A stretch of 48,953 nt of DNA from an uncultured Chloroflexota bacterium (GTDB lineage Bacteria; Chloroflexota; Chloroflexia; Thermomicrobiales; UBA6265), in NCBI GenBank assembly GCA_937870845.1, contig CALMZR010000231.1, positions 1 through 48,953 of the forward strand. Direction: 5' to 3'. The translations under genes were made by a program, and so were the position numbers. The notes below the pieces were generated by a model that was given only the letters and a program-made list of their open reading frames with translations, was not told where the DNA came from and made no database searches. Of the stretch, positions 25,096-34,445 are shown piece by piece (position 1 is the stretch's first letter; every line of letters starts with the position of its first letter).

Positions 25096-26152
25096 CGACC
25101 CGCGAGTGATCGCCGAGCATGAGCCGGATCGCCTGCGGCCGCAGCGGCGACCGCTCGACGACGACCTCCCGCCCGATCAGCGAATCGGCGATACGGCGTT
25201 CGACGTTTCGAACCACGCACCCTTCCAGCAGGATCGAGTTTTCGATCTCGCAGCCGGACAGCTCGCAGCCAGGGCCGATCGCGGTGAACGGACCAATATA
25301 GGCGTCCTGCACCGTCGTGCCCGCCCCGATTACCGCTGGCCCTCGCACGGTGCTGCCGAGGACCGACGCGCCAACTTCGATAACTACCGGGCCGACCAGC
25401 GTCGAATCCGCGTCGACAGTCCCGTCGATGCGGCGCTGCAGCCCTCCCAGGACCAACCGGTTGGCCTCCAGCATGTCGTCTTTCTTACCGGTATCGATCC
25501 AGTCGTCGGCGATCGTCTGGGCGTGGACGGCGTGCCCAGCGTCGATGAGCCCCTGAATAGCGTCGGTGATTTCCAGTTCCCCGCGGGCGGATGGCTTGAG
25601 CGTCGGCGTTATCTCGTGGACCTCTGGGCCGAAGAAGTAGACCCCAATGACGGCCAGGTCGGAAATGGGCTCACGCGGCTTTTCCACCAGTTTCACGACG
25701 CGCCCGTCGCCGTTCAATACCGCCACGCCGAGCGAAGATGCATCGTCGACCCGGCGCAAGAGGATGTGGGCGGCGCAATGTTCCTGCCGGAAGCGGTCGG
25801 CGTAGGGCACGATGCCGCCGCCGAGAAAATTGTCGCCGAGAAACATGCAGAACGGCGAGTCGCCGAGCCACGGTTCGGCGGTGATGATGGCGTGGGCCAA
25901 GCCCAGCGGGGCCGACTGCTGCAGGTATGTGACCGACGCGCCGAACGCCTCGCCGTTCCCGACGGCGCTCATGACCTGATCGGCGGTGTCGCCGGTGATA
26001 ATGCCGATCTCGGTGACGCCCGCGGCGACCAGCTGCTCCAGCGCGTAGAACAGGACCGGCTTGTTGGCCACTGGCACGAGTTGTTTCGCGCCGGTTGCGG
26101 TCAACGGCCGCAGCCGCGACCCCTTCCCCCCGGCGAGCACCAACCCCTTCAT
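25085..26152 (-). CDS. rmlA: Glucose-1-phosphate thymidylyltransferase, long form
   Basis: 355 residues; makes dTDP-glucose from dTTP and glucose-1-phosphate. Nucleotidyltransferase core: LVLAGGKGSRLRPLT at the N-terminus, KQLVPVANKPVLFY, LGDNFLGGG with the metal aspartate, and VEKPREP. From about residue 240 a left-handed beta-helix tail with hexapeptide-like repeats (VIGAGTTVQDAYIG) marks the long StrD/RmlA_long type rather than the short 290-residue RmlA. First gene of the rml unit; the region upstream is shared with the divergent MFS gene. Confidence 0.9.
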   Translation of the reverse strand: MKGLVLAGGKGSRLRPLTATGAKQLVPVANKPVLFYALEQLVAAGVTEIGIITGDTADQVMSAVGNGEAFGASVTYLQQSAPLGLAHAIITAEPWLGDSPFCMFLGDNFLGGGIVPYADRFRQEHCAAHILLRRVDDASSLGVAVLNGDGRVVKLVEKPREPISDLAVIGVYFFGPEVHEITPTLKPSARGELEITDAIQGLIDAGHAVHAQTIADDWIDTGKKDDMLEANRLVLGGLQRRIDGTVDADSTLVGPVVIEVGASVLGSTVRGPAVIGAGTTVQDAYIGPFTAIGPGCELSGCEIENSILLEGCVVRNVERRIADSLIGREVVVERSPLRPQAIRLMLGDHSRVDVV

Positions 26153-26326
26153 GCCTTGAACACCCTTGCGGCCTTCGACCTTGAATACGAAATCCGCTCG
26201 CGCCCTACCGGCGGTTCGTTGCCGCTAAGCCGGGAACGCCGCTTGGCCCGCTGAGCGGAGCCACGGCCGTGTGCGGCACGAAGGATAGAGCATTCGCGCC
26301 GGGCTGCCGTTTCGGCCACCGGCTGA

Positions 26327-26335
26327 TGCTATAGT
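26327..26335 (+). promoter_or_regulatory. Extended -10 promoter for the MFS exporter gene
   Basis: TGC followed by TATAGT (26330-26335) fits an extended -10 element, which can work without a good -35. It lies about 60 bases before the TTG start at 26397, in the 244-base gap between this gene and the divergent rmlA. Confidence 0.45.
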
Positions 26336-26396
26336 CCACCCGTTTTGGGCGTCCGCGCGCAAGCGATCTTGGGCCGGCGCCGCTTCGGAGCATTGC

Positions 26397-27659
26397 TTGT
26401 CCGTCCGCCAGCGCAACCCCCTCTTCACGGCATCGGCCGCGGCGGCGGCCACTGCGGCCCCGCGAGGACGATTCTTCTCCGCCGTCGCCAGCTACCCGGT
26501 GTTTCGTCGCTTCTGGTTCGGCGCGTTGGCGGCGTCGGTTGGCCAATGGATGCAGCAGGTCGCGCTTGGCTGGCTTGCGATCGTCATGACCGAATCGCCG
26601 GGGTTTGTCGGGATCGTCACCTTCTGCGCCGGGCTGCCGTTCCTCGTTGTCGCGCCGTTCGGCGGCTCGCTCATCGACCGCCTCGACCGTCGATGGCTGA
26701 TCCTCGCCTGCCAGACGCTGGCGTTCTCGTTGGCGGTCGTGATGGCGGTCGACGTGATGGCCGGGCTCGTGCAGCCGTGGCATCTGCCGATCGCGGCGTT
26801 CCTGAACGGCTCGTTGCAAGCGTTGCTCATCCCGACCCAGCAATCGCTCGTTCCGGCGCTCCTCCCCCGCGAGGCGCTCACCAACGGCATCGGGCTTATG
26901 AGCGCCGGGCAGAATATGACCCGGGTCGTTGGCCCTTCGATCGCCGGCGTCGTCATCGGGGCCATCGGCACAGGTCCGACGTTCCTGGCCCAGGCGGCGG
27001 CGCTGGCCGTGGCGTTCGTTCTCGTCTTCAGCGTCGTGCTGCCGCCCCGGCCTCCACGTGCCGCGGGCGGGCGCGGCGTTTTCGACGGGATTCGGTTGAT
27101 TGCGGCGCGTCCGGATTTGCGCGGGCTGTTCATTCTCGCCTCGATCCCGACGCTCTTCGTCTTTCCGTACATCGGATTTCTCAACGTGTTTGCCCGAGAC
27201 ATCCTTCACATCGGCGCCGAGGGACTCGGCTTGCTGATGGCGGTCTCCGGCGCCGGCGCGGTCGTCGGTTCGCTCCTGGTCGCGTCGGTCGCGCGCACGG
27301 AAGGGAACGGACGACTCCTGCTGGGGTTGACCGTCTTCTACGGCGCCCCGATCCTTGTGGTCGCGCTTTCGCGGACGCTCTGGCTCACGCTGCCGATGAT
27401 GTTTCTCGCGGGCGTGCTGGGCGCCGCGTTCATGAGCGGGAACAACGCCATGATCCAGCACCGCGTCAGCGATGACGTGCGCGGCCGGGTGATGGGCGCC
27501 TACATGCTCACCTGGGGGTTCATGCCGCTGGGATCGCTGCCGATGGGGATGGTCGCCGATCGGGTCGGCATCGGCTCGGCGGTGGCGGTCGGGGCGATCG
27601 TCTCCTCGGCCCTGGCAGCATTCTACGGAGCTCGTTCCTCGGCGCTCCGCGAGCTGTAG
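26397..27659 (+). CDS. MFS transporter, DHA3/EntS-like exporter
   Basis: 420 residues, about 12 membrane helices. N-terminal FRRFWFGALAASVGQWMQQVALGWL is the classic start of the DHA3/enterobactin-exporter group; GGSLIDRLDRRWLI is the loop 2-3 signature, and FMSGNNAMIQHRVSDDVRGRVMG is the matching second-half motif. Substrate is unknown. The start is TTG 26397 with GGAG six bases upstream. Its end overlaps the convergent downstream gene by 37 bases. It interrupts the otherwise minus-strand surface-polysaccharide region, so a role in envelope export is possible but only inferred. Confidence 0.87.
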   Translation: MSVRQRNPLFTASAAAAATAAPRGRFFSAVASYPVFRRFWFGALAASVGQWMQQVALGWLAIVMTESPGFVGIVTFCAGLPFLVVAPFGGSLIDRLDRRWLILACQTLAFSLAVVMAVDVMAGLVQPWHLPIAAFLNGSLQALLIPTQQSLVPALLPREALTNGIGLMSAGQNMTRVVGPSIAGVVIGAIGTGPTFLAQAAALAVAFVLVFSVVLPPRPPRAAGGRGVFDGIRLIAARPDLRGLFILASIPTLFVFPYIGFLNVFARDILHIGAEGLGLLMAVSGAGAVVGSLLVASVARTEGNGRLLLGLTVFYGAPILVVALSRTLWLTLPMMFLAGVLGAAFMSGNNAMIQHRVSDDVRGRVMGAYMLTWGFMPLGSLPMGMVADRVGIGSAVAVGAIVSSALAAFYGARSSALREL

Positions 27660-28855
27660 GCGCTTGCGTCGCCCTCGATGCTGTGATCTCTCTCGGCCAT
27701 CAGCTCAAGGACGATCCGCTCGAACTCGCGCTCCGTCCGCGGGGCAAGATCGCGGCCGGCAGCGGCCACCTGCTCCAGCACCGCTTGCAGGTTGGCGACC
27801 GGAGGCTGAACCGGACCCAAGCGCTTGCGAAGCTCGCCACGATACCAGGCTCCGAGCCGCCGTCTCACCTGATTCGCCGAAGGGGGCTCGGCGCCGGCGG
27901 CCGCCGCGATGCGGGCCGCCATCGGGCGCAGCTCGCGGCCGGGTATGGGCAAGGCAGCGACCTGATCGACGGCGGCGCGCTGGTTGCGGATGGTCTGCAC
28001 CTCGCTGTCCCAACGGCGGATCGACTCGATTGCGGAGCGGGCTTGGCGGCCGCGCGATGCGGCCTCGTGGCGAACGGCTACTTCGTCCACTTCGAGCGCA
28101 TCATTGTGGAGCAGCAACGGCTTGTTGGCATCGAGCCAAAAGCCGACCGCCGCCCGCGCAAGCCGGAAGTAGTACACGCCCGCCATCAGGCTCTCGGACG
28201 TCTTGACAGGCAGATCGTCGATGGCCGCAAGCGGTTCCATGATCGTTGCCCCCGCCACGCCGTCCCAGAAACCGGCGGGATCGACCGGGACGAAAACGAC
28301 CTCCTCCGGGCGCACCGTCGTGCGCACAATGCCGTGCCTGCGACGCAGCATGAGGTGCGTCAGCGGGTAATCGGGGCTGAGAAAGACGCCTTGCTCGACG
28401 ACAGGGTTCGTATCGATGCCGGGGAGCAGCTCGGGAAGGAGCTCCCGCAGATCAAGCAATCCACACACGACGTCTGAGCTGACTTGCTTGGCGCGGGCGG
28501 TCTCGACCGAGAACTTTGCGTCGGCCGCCTGGAGGATGTGCCGTTCGCCCCGCTCCGCGATCAGCACCAGGTCCGGGTTCTGCAACCCGCGCTTGGAGGC
28601 GATCGCCGCGATGCGCGGGGTGGCGTCGAGACGATCGACGCGGACGATGCGCAACCGCTCGGGGTCGTCCGCATGGATGCGCCGCTCGGTTCCTTGCCAG
28701 GTGGACGCGTAGTCCGCGGCAAGATCCGCCCAGCGATCGCCGATGAGGTTGCTCCCTCCGCCGCGGTCGGCGAGACCCATGACCTCGCGATCGAAGAGGG
28801 CCGAAACGAGGTCGCCGCCCGGCAGGCGAGGGGAGTCGACGCGCTCACCCCTCAT
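27623..28855 (-). CDS. Unknown protein with a PD-(D/E)XK-like motif
   Basis: About 410 residues, no signal peptide or membrane segment. The middle contains NPDLVLIAERG (P94-D95), a strand HILQA and then DAKFSVETARAKQ (D112-A-K114). This spacing resembles the PD...(D/E)xK core of the restriction-endonuclease-like superfamily, where D95, D112 and K114 would bind metal. The remainder is a mix of helices and is rich in Arg and Glu toward the C-terminus. I do not know the family. The start is uncertain (ATG 28855, weak ribosome site; the frame is open upstream). It lies directly after membrane sugar-transfer genes, 41 bases from one and probably co-transcribed, and overlaps the convergent MFS gene by 37 bases. 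Confidence 0.62.
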   Translation of the reverse strand: MRGERVDSPRLPGGDLVSALFDREVMGLADRGGGSNLIGDRWADLAADYASTWQGTERRIHADDPERLRIVRVDRLDATPRIAAIASKRGLQNPDLVLIAERGERHILQAADAKFSVETARAKQVSSDVVCGLLDLRELLPELLPGIDTNPVVEQGVFLSPDYPLTHLMLRRRHGIVRTTVRPEEVVFVPVDPAGFWDGVAGATIMEPLAAIDDLPVKTSESLMAGVYYFRLARAAVGFWLDANKPLLLHNDALEVDEVAVRHEAASRGRQARSAIESIRRWDSEVQTIRNQRAAVDQVAALPIPGRELRPMAARIAAAAGAEPPSANQVRRRLGAWYRGELRKRLGPVQPPVANLQAVLEQVAAAGRDLAPRTEREFERIVLELMAERDHSIEGDASAYSSRSAEERAP

Positions 28856-28896
28856 GCGGTCACGTGCTTGGCCACAATGTTTCCGATCCCCTTCGC

Positions 28897-30990
28897 TCAG
28901 GCGTAGCCCGTCGATCCACCGCCGCGATCCGATCGTCGAGCATACCAGCGGGCGCCGCTTCGATCCGGCCGTTGACGCGGCCAAACCATCCACACCAATC
29001 CCACCACGCCGACGAGCGCCAAGCCCCGCGCCGCCCAATCGAGGGGCTCGACGGCATACCTGAACTCGGCAGTGCGAGCGGCGCGCTGGGGCCGGGCCGC
29101 GAGATAGCCGGAGCCGAGACGGATTGGCGGCACAGGCTGCTCGTCAGCCCGAACGGTCCATCGAGGGTGCCAGTTGACGCGGGCGACCACCGGGGCGCCT
29201 GGCGACTCGGCGACGGCGTCGATCGACTGATTGCGCACAGCGAGGAGGGCCGCGTTCGCGTCCGCGAACGTAACGGTCGTCACGGGGTCGAGCACCTTGT
29301 ATGCATCGTAGAGGCCGGCGGCCAGAGGTTCCAGCAGCGGCGAGCGAGCCGCGGCCTCGCGTGCGGCGCCGGTCACGACGACCCCACCGATACCGTGCCG
29401 TTCCAGGTACGCGCGATCGATCGTTGCCTCCGGGTCCGGGTAATGGTGCCCCGCGCCAAACCGATAGCCGGGGGTTCCGGCATGATCGGGTTGCCAATAC
29501 CAGAGCCAGTTGTCGTAGAAGAGGGGCCGGGAAGTCCACATCGGCGCCCAGAGCTGTTGATGCCAGGAGAGCGCTGAACCCAGGACGAGAATGGCCGTTC
29601 CTGGCGCGGCGGCTTCGTCCGCGGCCCGCACGGCGAGCTCGAGATCGAACTGTTGCGGCTGTGCCGACATGTCGACAGGATAAAGGCTGACAGGCGGGAT
29701 CACGGTGGAGGCAGGATCTGGCGCTGGTCCGGGGAGTGGCCGCGTTTGAATGACCAGCACCGCGAGCGCCAAAGCGACAGCGCCGGCCCGCGCTGCCCAG
29801 GTTGGGGCCAAGGGGACCAGGGACGACAGCCGCTCGAGGGCAGCGCAGATCGCCACTGCCGCGAAGTAAACGACGAGGTATCGCTGCAATGGCATGAGCC
29901 GCGTCGGTTCGAGTTGGGGCGCCAGGAGCGAAACCCATGGAGCGAAGGCAATCGCCGCGGTGAAGATCGCGTAGGCAATCAGCGACGCTGCTGCTGCACG
30001 CGTCGCCACTCGATGTCGAGACGAAAATCCGAAAGCCAGACCAACGAGGCCCAGCGCAAACACCGGCCACGAAACGGCAGAGACGGACGCCGTCGCATAG
30101 TCGGCCCAGTCCTCGTAGCCGCTGTAACGCACGAACTGGTAGAACCCGCCAAAGCGGATCAGCGCGGTCAGCAGCGGTGCAGCAAGCAGCATCGAGATCG
30201 ACGTGACCAGGGTAAGCCGCCGGAGGGCCGTAAGAGAGCTCCCCCGGCTCTCGTCGGCAGCGGCATCCGCGAATCTCATGGTCGCCACGGCCGCCCACGC
30301 GCCCAGCGCGAGTGCGGCAAGTCCAACGATCGAGCGCGGGTTGGCGTAGACGGCCCAGGCGGCGAAGATCGCGGCAAGAGCGCCCAGCCATTTTTCCCCA
30401 GCGCGAAGAAACCCAACCAATGCTGGCAGGGCCAGAAGCGCGGCTACCGACCCGGTGACGTTTGTCACCAATCCCCACTGCACCAACTCGGTGTAGCCGC
30501 CGTGGTACCAGCCCCCCGGCAGCGAGACATGGAGCGAAAGCGCCAGCAGTCCGACGCCGGCTGGCCAGCCGTCCAGCTTCGCCAGCGCCGCGAAGGCGGC
30601 GCCGGGCAGCAGAAATACCGCCGCGACGGCGAGGGTGTGGGCGCCCTGCGCCGACAGGTTTCCGAGCGACACCGCGCGAATCAGCACTTCGAGCCAGGCC
30701 GCGCCCAGGGGATAGAACTCGACCGGATACCCGCCCTGGTGCTGGCCGACCCAGCGCAGCACGCGGCCCGACGCCAGCTCTCGCCACAGCGTTTCCGCGC
30801 GGGCAACGTGGAACGGGTGATCGACGCTGGCGAAGGTGTTGGGGAGGCGAATGTCGCCAGATGGCGCCGCAATTTCACCCGTTAGCGCAAAGACTCCGAG
30901 ACGGGCCGCGACATACAGCGCCAGCGCGGCAAACGCCAGCAGCGAGAACCAGCGCCAGATTCGAGACGCGCCGGATGTCTCGGAATTCAT
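28897..30990 (-). CDS. Large membrane protein, PTPS-related / GT-C-like
   Basis: 697 residues. After a first membrane helix (FSLLAFAALALYVAARLGVF) comes the extracytoplasmic loop DHPFHVARAETLWRELASG with GGYPVEFYPLGAAWLE. This pattern is known from the '6-pyruvoyl-tetrahydropterin synthase-related' membrane family, which despite its name resembles GT-C glycosyltransferases. About ten further hydrophobic helices follow, then a large soluble C-terminal domain (about 440-650) and a last helix. A plausible role is transfer of a lipid-linked sugar to a surface acceptor. The ATG overlaps the small upstream gene's stop by four bases. Confidence 0.75.
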   Translation of the reverse strand: MNSETSGASRIWRWFSLLAFAALALYVAARLGVFALTGEIAAPSGDIRLPNTFASVDHPFHVARAETLWRELASGRVLRWVGQHQGGYPVEFYPLGAAWLEVLIRAVSLGNLSAQGAHTLAVAAVFLLPGAAFAALAKLDGWPAGVGLLALSLHVSLPGGWYHGGYTELVQWGLVTNVTGSVAALLALPALVGFLRAGEKWLGALAAIFAAWAVYANPRSIVGLAALALGAWAAVATMRFADAAADESRGSSLTALRRLTLVTSISMLLAAPLLTALIRFGGFYQFVRYSGYEDWADYATASVSAVSWPVFALGLVGLAFGFSSRHRVATRAAAASLIAYAIFTAAIAFAPWVSLLAPQLEPTRLMPLQRYLVVYFAAVAICAALERLSSLVPLAPTWAARAGAVALALAVLVIQTRPLPGPAPDPASTVIPPVSLYPVDMSAQPQQFDLELAVRAADEAAAPGTAILVLGSALSWHQQLWAPMWTSRPLFYDNWLWYWQPDHAGTPGYRFGAGHHYPDPEATIDRAYLERHGIGGVVVTGAAREAAARSPLLEPLAAGLYDAYKVLDPVTTVTFADANAALLAVRNQSIDAVAESPGAPVVARVNWHPRWTVRADEQPVPPIRLGSGYLAARPQRAARTAEFRYAVEPLDWAARGLALVGVVGLVWMVWPRQRPDRSGARWYARRSDRGGGSTGYA

Positions 30991-31379
30991 TGACCGGGAG
31001 CGTCGTCGGATGACGGCTCGCCGCGATCGTCTCTGACCGCGAACGCTAGCCAGAGGACGACAGCGGCGCCCAGGAGGGAGGCCACCGCCGCCGCCGTCAC
31101 GCCGGCGACGATCGCGGTAGAGGCGCCCTCGTCGACCAGGAAGCGCGTGAAATGGCCCCAGATGCGGCCCACGGACATGCGCAGGCCGGTCCAGTTCCCG
31201 GCGCCGATGCGCACCGTGCCGAAAGCGAGGAAGATGACGATGGCGACGACGATCCCGGCCCAGAGGAGCGCCAGCGGCCGACTCGCGAACGTGCGCAGCC
31301 GTGGCGAAACAGACGCCGGCTTCTCGGCAAGCGGCAGCGGCTCTTCTCGCCGCCCTTGGGTCACGGTCGCGTCAGCCAC
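30987..31379 (-). CDS. Small two-helix membrane protein
   Basis: 130 residues with two hydrophobic helices: PLALLWAGIVVAIVIFLAFG (about 35-54) and a longer Ala/Val-rich one (about 88-115). A loop of about 30 residues between them contains a WTG-type aromatic patch. Short charged termini. No family recognised. It overlaps the DUF2142-like gene upstream by eight bases (GTG start 31379) and the PTPS-related gene downstream by four bases (ATGA), so it is translationally locked between two large membrane proteins. A small accessory subunit of a sugar-transfer complex is my inference. Confidence 0.75.
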   Translation of the reverse strand: MADATVTQGRREEPLPLAEKPASVSPRLRTFASRPLALLWAGIVVAIVIFLAFGTVRIGAGNWTGLRMSVGRIWGHFTRFLVDEGASTAIVAGVTAAAVASLLGAAVVLWLAFAVRDDRGEPSSDDAPGQ

Positions 31380-32892
31380 CCCAGGTCCAGTTCACGAGCG
31401 AGTCACCGACGGTGACGGTGAACGGCAGGACATAGGTGGTCATGATAACGATATTGAGCGCGATGAGCCCGCCGACGAAGACTCCTTGCCCCGCCGCACG
31501 GAACTTCGTCGGGACGAGCGTGCGCAAGCCGAGCATCGCCAGCAACGCCGCCGCGTTCACCACCGGGAAGAAGTAACGCGCCTGCGATAGCGCGAACGAG
31601 GTGCCGAACTCGACCACGGCGAGGTAGGCGAGGGTGCACGCCAGCGCGAGGATGGCCAGCGACTTCGCCTGCCAACCTTTCGGCCGCGCGATCCCTTCGC
31701 CACGCCAAAGCGGGGCGTTTCGCCATGCGGCGATCCCGTAGACGAGCAGTCCGAGAAGGGCCGCGATCGTCACGATGCCGATGATCCAGAGCAGCGTCGG
31801 CCGAAGATGGATCAGCCGCCAGCCGAACTCGCCCCACGTCTCCCGGAACCGAGCCAAGACAAACTGCGGGTCGACCAGCAGCTCGAAGAACGACCCCATC
31901 GGGCTGTTCCAATACTGGAGCTGCTCAACCCGATCCAGCCCGCTGAAATCGCCGTAGGTGCGGTAGAGGTAGAGATACCAGGGCGCGGCGAGAAGCGCGG
32001 CCGGAAGCCCCACGGCAACCCCCCGTTCGAGGATGCCGCGCCAGTCGCGCCAGCCAAGAGCGAAGACCACCGCGACGGCGATGACGGGAGCAATGGCGAC
32101 CGCTGTCCCTTTGGCGAGGAGGTCGAGCCCGAGCAACACGCCCAGCGCCGCGCTTAGACGCAACGGGAAGCGGTCGCGCATGCCGACGATGACGCCCCAG
32201 ATGATGAGGGATGTCAGGGCGATGGCGACGATGTCGTTATTGACCATCGCCGCCTCGTAGGAAATCTGGGGCTGAAAGGCGACGAGGGCGGGCACGGTAA
32301 CGGTCAGGAATGCGTCGCCAGGGAAGAGCGCACGCGCCGACCGGTAGGCGGCGTAGACGGTGATCAACCCGAAGGGAATGGCGGCGAGGCGCAGCAGATA
32401 GTGTTGACCCACAGGAGAGAGCGGCGCCGACAGCGCATACAGTGGGGCCATCGCGGCGTAATAGAGCGGCGGGTGGTTGGCGACGTACTGATAGCCAGAA
32501 GGAAAGTAGCCGAGCCCCGGGACCGTGACGATTCTCGGAGGATTGGCGCTCCAGCGAGCGCTCTCCGGCTCGCAATACCAGTCGAGAGTATATCGGCAGT
32601 ACGGGTACAGCTCGGACGGGATCTGGTCTGTCGGGGGGGGGTCGCCGCCGTCGAGCCCGGCACGCCAGGTTCGGAGATCGGGAAGCTCAGGGATCCGCCC
32701 ATCGGTCACGAGTGTGCGCACATAGCTGAAATGCGCCAGCTCGTCGTGGCCGCTAAATGGGTAGAAAGCGGCCACGGAGAAGACTTGCTTCACCGCATAG
32801 AGGACGAGCAGCACGACAATGAACCGGGTGGCGGACGGCCACCCGGGCCGGCTCATCGCGGACGACGGCGTTTCCTGCGCTCGGTCATCCAT
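31372..32892 (-). CDS. DUF2142-like / GT-C family membrane glycosyltransferase-like protein
   Basis: 506 residues, about ten hydrophobic helices. The first loop contains FYPFSGHDELAHFSYVRTL, the acidic-aromatic loop typical of GT-C proteins, and NHPPLYYA precedes the third helix, as in DUF2142 and ArnT/GT39-like proteins. A cysteine-containing loop (YCRYTLDWYC) lies between. Predicted to use a polyprenyl-phosphate sugar outside the membrane; donor and acceptor unknown. ATG 32892 is used, though ribosome-site support is weak. It heads a coupled three-gene set with the two genes downstream. Confidence 0.75.
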   Translation of the reverse strand: MDDRAQETPSSAMSRPGWPSATRFIVVLLVLYAVKQVFSVAAFYPFSGHDELAHFSYVRTLVTDGRIPELPDLRTWRAGLDGGDPPPTDQIPSELYPYCRYTLDWYCEPESARWSANPPRIVTVPGLGYFPSGYQYVANHPPLYYAAMAPLYALSAPLSPVGQHYLLRLAAIPFGLITVYAAYRSARALFPGDAFLTVTVPALVAFQPQISYEAAMVNNDIVAIALTSLIIWGVIVGMRDRFPLRLSAALGVLLGLDLLAKGTAVAIAPVIAVAVVFALGWRDWRGILERGVAVGLPAALLAAPWYLYLYRTYGDFSGLDRVEQLQYWNSPMGSFFELLVDPQFVLARFRETWGEFGWRLIHLRPTLLWIIGIVTIAALLGLLVYGIAAWRNAPLWRGEGIARPKGWQAKSLAILALACTLAYLAVVEFGTSFALSQARYFFPVVNAAALLAMLGLRTLVPTKFRAAGQGVFVGGLIALNIVIMTTYVLPFTVTVGDSLVNWTWGG

Positions 32893-32921
32893 GGCCCGCT
32901 TTCGATCTCAGGCGGCGCAGG

Positions 32922-34445
32922 TCAGCTTCGGCCCGCGGCGGCCGGTTCCGGCACGCGCTTGATCTCGTGGTACTCGTCGTCGGCGTTGACCTGGTCCAGG
33001 TCGTGGTGCTCGCCCAGGATGTTCTTGGCGGCCAGCAGGCCGGTCTCGATGGAGTGGTCCGTGTTGTTATAGCGAAACGTGCCGTAGCGGCCGATGATCT
33101 GCAGGTTGTCCATCTCGCCGATGAAGGCGCGAATCGTCGCTAGCGGCTTCTCGTAGCCCATGACGTACGCGGGGTACGCGCGCGGCGCGCGAATGGTGAA
33201 GCCGCCGATGACCTCGTCCGGGGTGATGAACTTCAGGTCCTCGACGAGGTGCCGCACCGTGCGTCCGACCAGCTCTTCCTCGCTCATCGACCAGATGTGG
33301 TCGCCGAACGAGCAGAAGTACTCAACGACCAGCGACGTAAGATCGTCGCTGGGGACCATCGCCGGGCTCCAGTTCTTGGGCTCGTGGAAGCGCCCGAAGA
33401 GGATGTTGCGGTCGTGGACGTAGAGCCAGGTGTCCGGCGTGACCTGCCGCTTTCTGAGCATGAGGTTGACGGTGATGATATTGCGGAAGGTGAGTGAATC
33501 GGCGGCGGCGAGAACGTCGGCCGGCGGCGCCGGCTCCATGATCTTGGCAAGCAGGGTCAGCGGGATGGAGGAGATGTAGTTTTCGGCCTCGACCCGCTCC
33601 TGGCCGTGCTCGGTCGAGACGGTAATGCCAGTGACTCGGCCGTTCTCGCGGTGGACCTTCTCGACGCCCGCGTTCAGGCGAATCCGATTGCCGGCCGCCT
33701 CGACGGCGTCGGCCATCCGCTCCGAAAAGCGTCCAAAGCCGCCGCGGGGGTACATGAACTCGTCGATGAGGCTGACGACTTTCCCTTTGGACGGGATCAC
33801 CGCGTCCTTGACCGCCGTCACCAGCGACATCCCCTTGGACCGCTGCGACACCCAGTCGCCGCTCATCTGGTCGCAGGGCAGGCCCCAGACCTTCTCCGAG
33901 TAGCGCTGGAAGAAGAGGCGGTAGAGCGTTTCGCCGAACTGGTCGATGTAGGCATCCTCCATCGACTCGACCGTCGTCGGGCGCACGCGTTGCTGCACGC
34001 GCGTTCGGCCATAATCGGCCATCGCCCTGGCAGCCACGACGGGGCCGATGGCTTTCAGCGCATTGGAGATTTTCAGCGGGTAGTCGACGTACTTGCCGTC
34101 AAAATAGATGCGGCTGATGCGGTTGACCCAGAGCAGCTCGTCGGCGACGACTTCGCGGAACAGCTCGTTCAGCTCGTCGTTCTTGGTAAACCAGCGGTGG
34201 CCGCCGATGTCGAATCGAAACTCGCCGTGCTCGGTCTGGCGGCGAATGGTGCGGGCGAGGCCGCCGACAAACGGCGCCTTCTCCAGGACGGTTGTGGGGA
34301 CGCCGGCCTTGGAAAGGACGTAGGCAGAGCAGAGACCGCCGGGTCCAGCCCCCATGACGATGGTTGAACCCGGCTGGCGCAATGCCGCCCCGATGGCCCC
34401 GGCGGCGCCGGGCGCCGGGCGCCGGCCGTTGCTTGGTGCGTCCAT
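32922..34445 (-). CDS. FAD-dependent oxidoreductase, UDP-galactopyranose-mutase-like
   Basis: 507 residues. The dinucleotide fold begins VMGAGPGGLCSAYVLSKAG with acidic LEKAPFVGG, then FRFDIGGHRWFTKN; the C-terminus has IGRYGTFRYNNTDHSIETGLLAAKN, the second FAD-contact block. This is the FAD/amine-oxidase-like group often annotated as protoporphyrinogen-oxidase-like or UDP-galactopyranose-mutase-like and frequently found in polysaccharide clusters. ATG 34445 follows AAGGGG at about 10 bases. Given the neighbours, a sugar-modifying role is more likely than haem synthesis. Confidence 0.82.
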   Translation of the reverse strand: MDAPSNGRRPAPGAAGAIGAALRQPGSTIVMGAGPGGLCSAYVLSKAGVPTTVLEKAPFVGGLARTIRRQTEHGEFRFDIGGHRWFTKNDELNELFREVVADELLWVNRISRIYFDGKYVDYPLKISNALKAIGPVVAARAMADYGRTRVQQRVRPTTVESMEDAYIDQFGETLYRLFFQRYSEKVWGLPCDQMSGDWVSQRSKGMSLVTAVKDAVIPSKGKVVSLIDEFMYPRGGFGRFSERMADAVEAAGNRIRLNAGVEKVHRENGRVTGITVSTEHGQERVEAENYISSIPLTLLAKIMEPAPPADVLAAADSLTFRNIITVNLMLRKRQVTPDTWLYVHDRNILFGRFHEPKNWSPAMVPSDDLTSLVVEYFCSFGDHIWSMSEEELVGRTVRHLVEDLKFITPDEVIGGFTIRAPRAYPAYVMGYEKPLATIRAFIGEMDNLQIIGRYGTFRYNNTDHSIETGLLAAKNILGEHHDLDQVNADDEYHEIKRVPEPAAAGRS

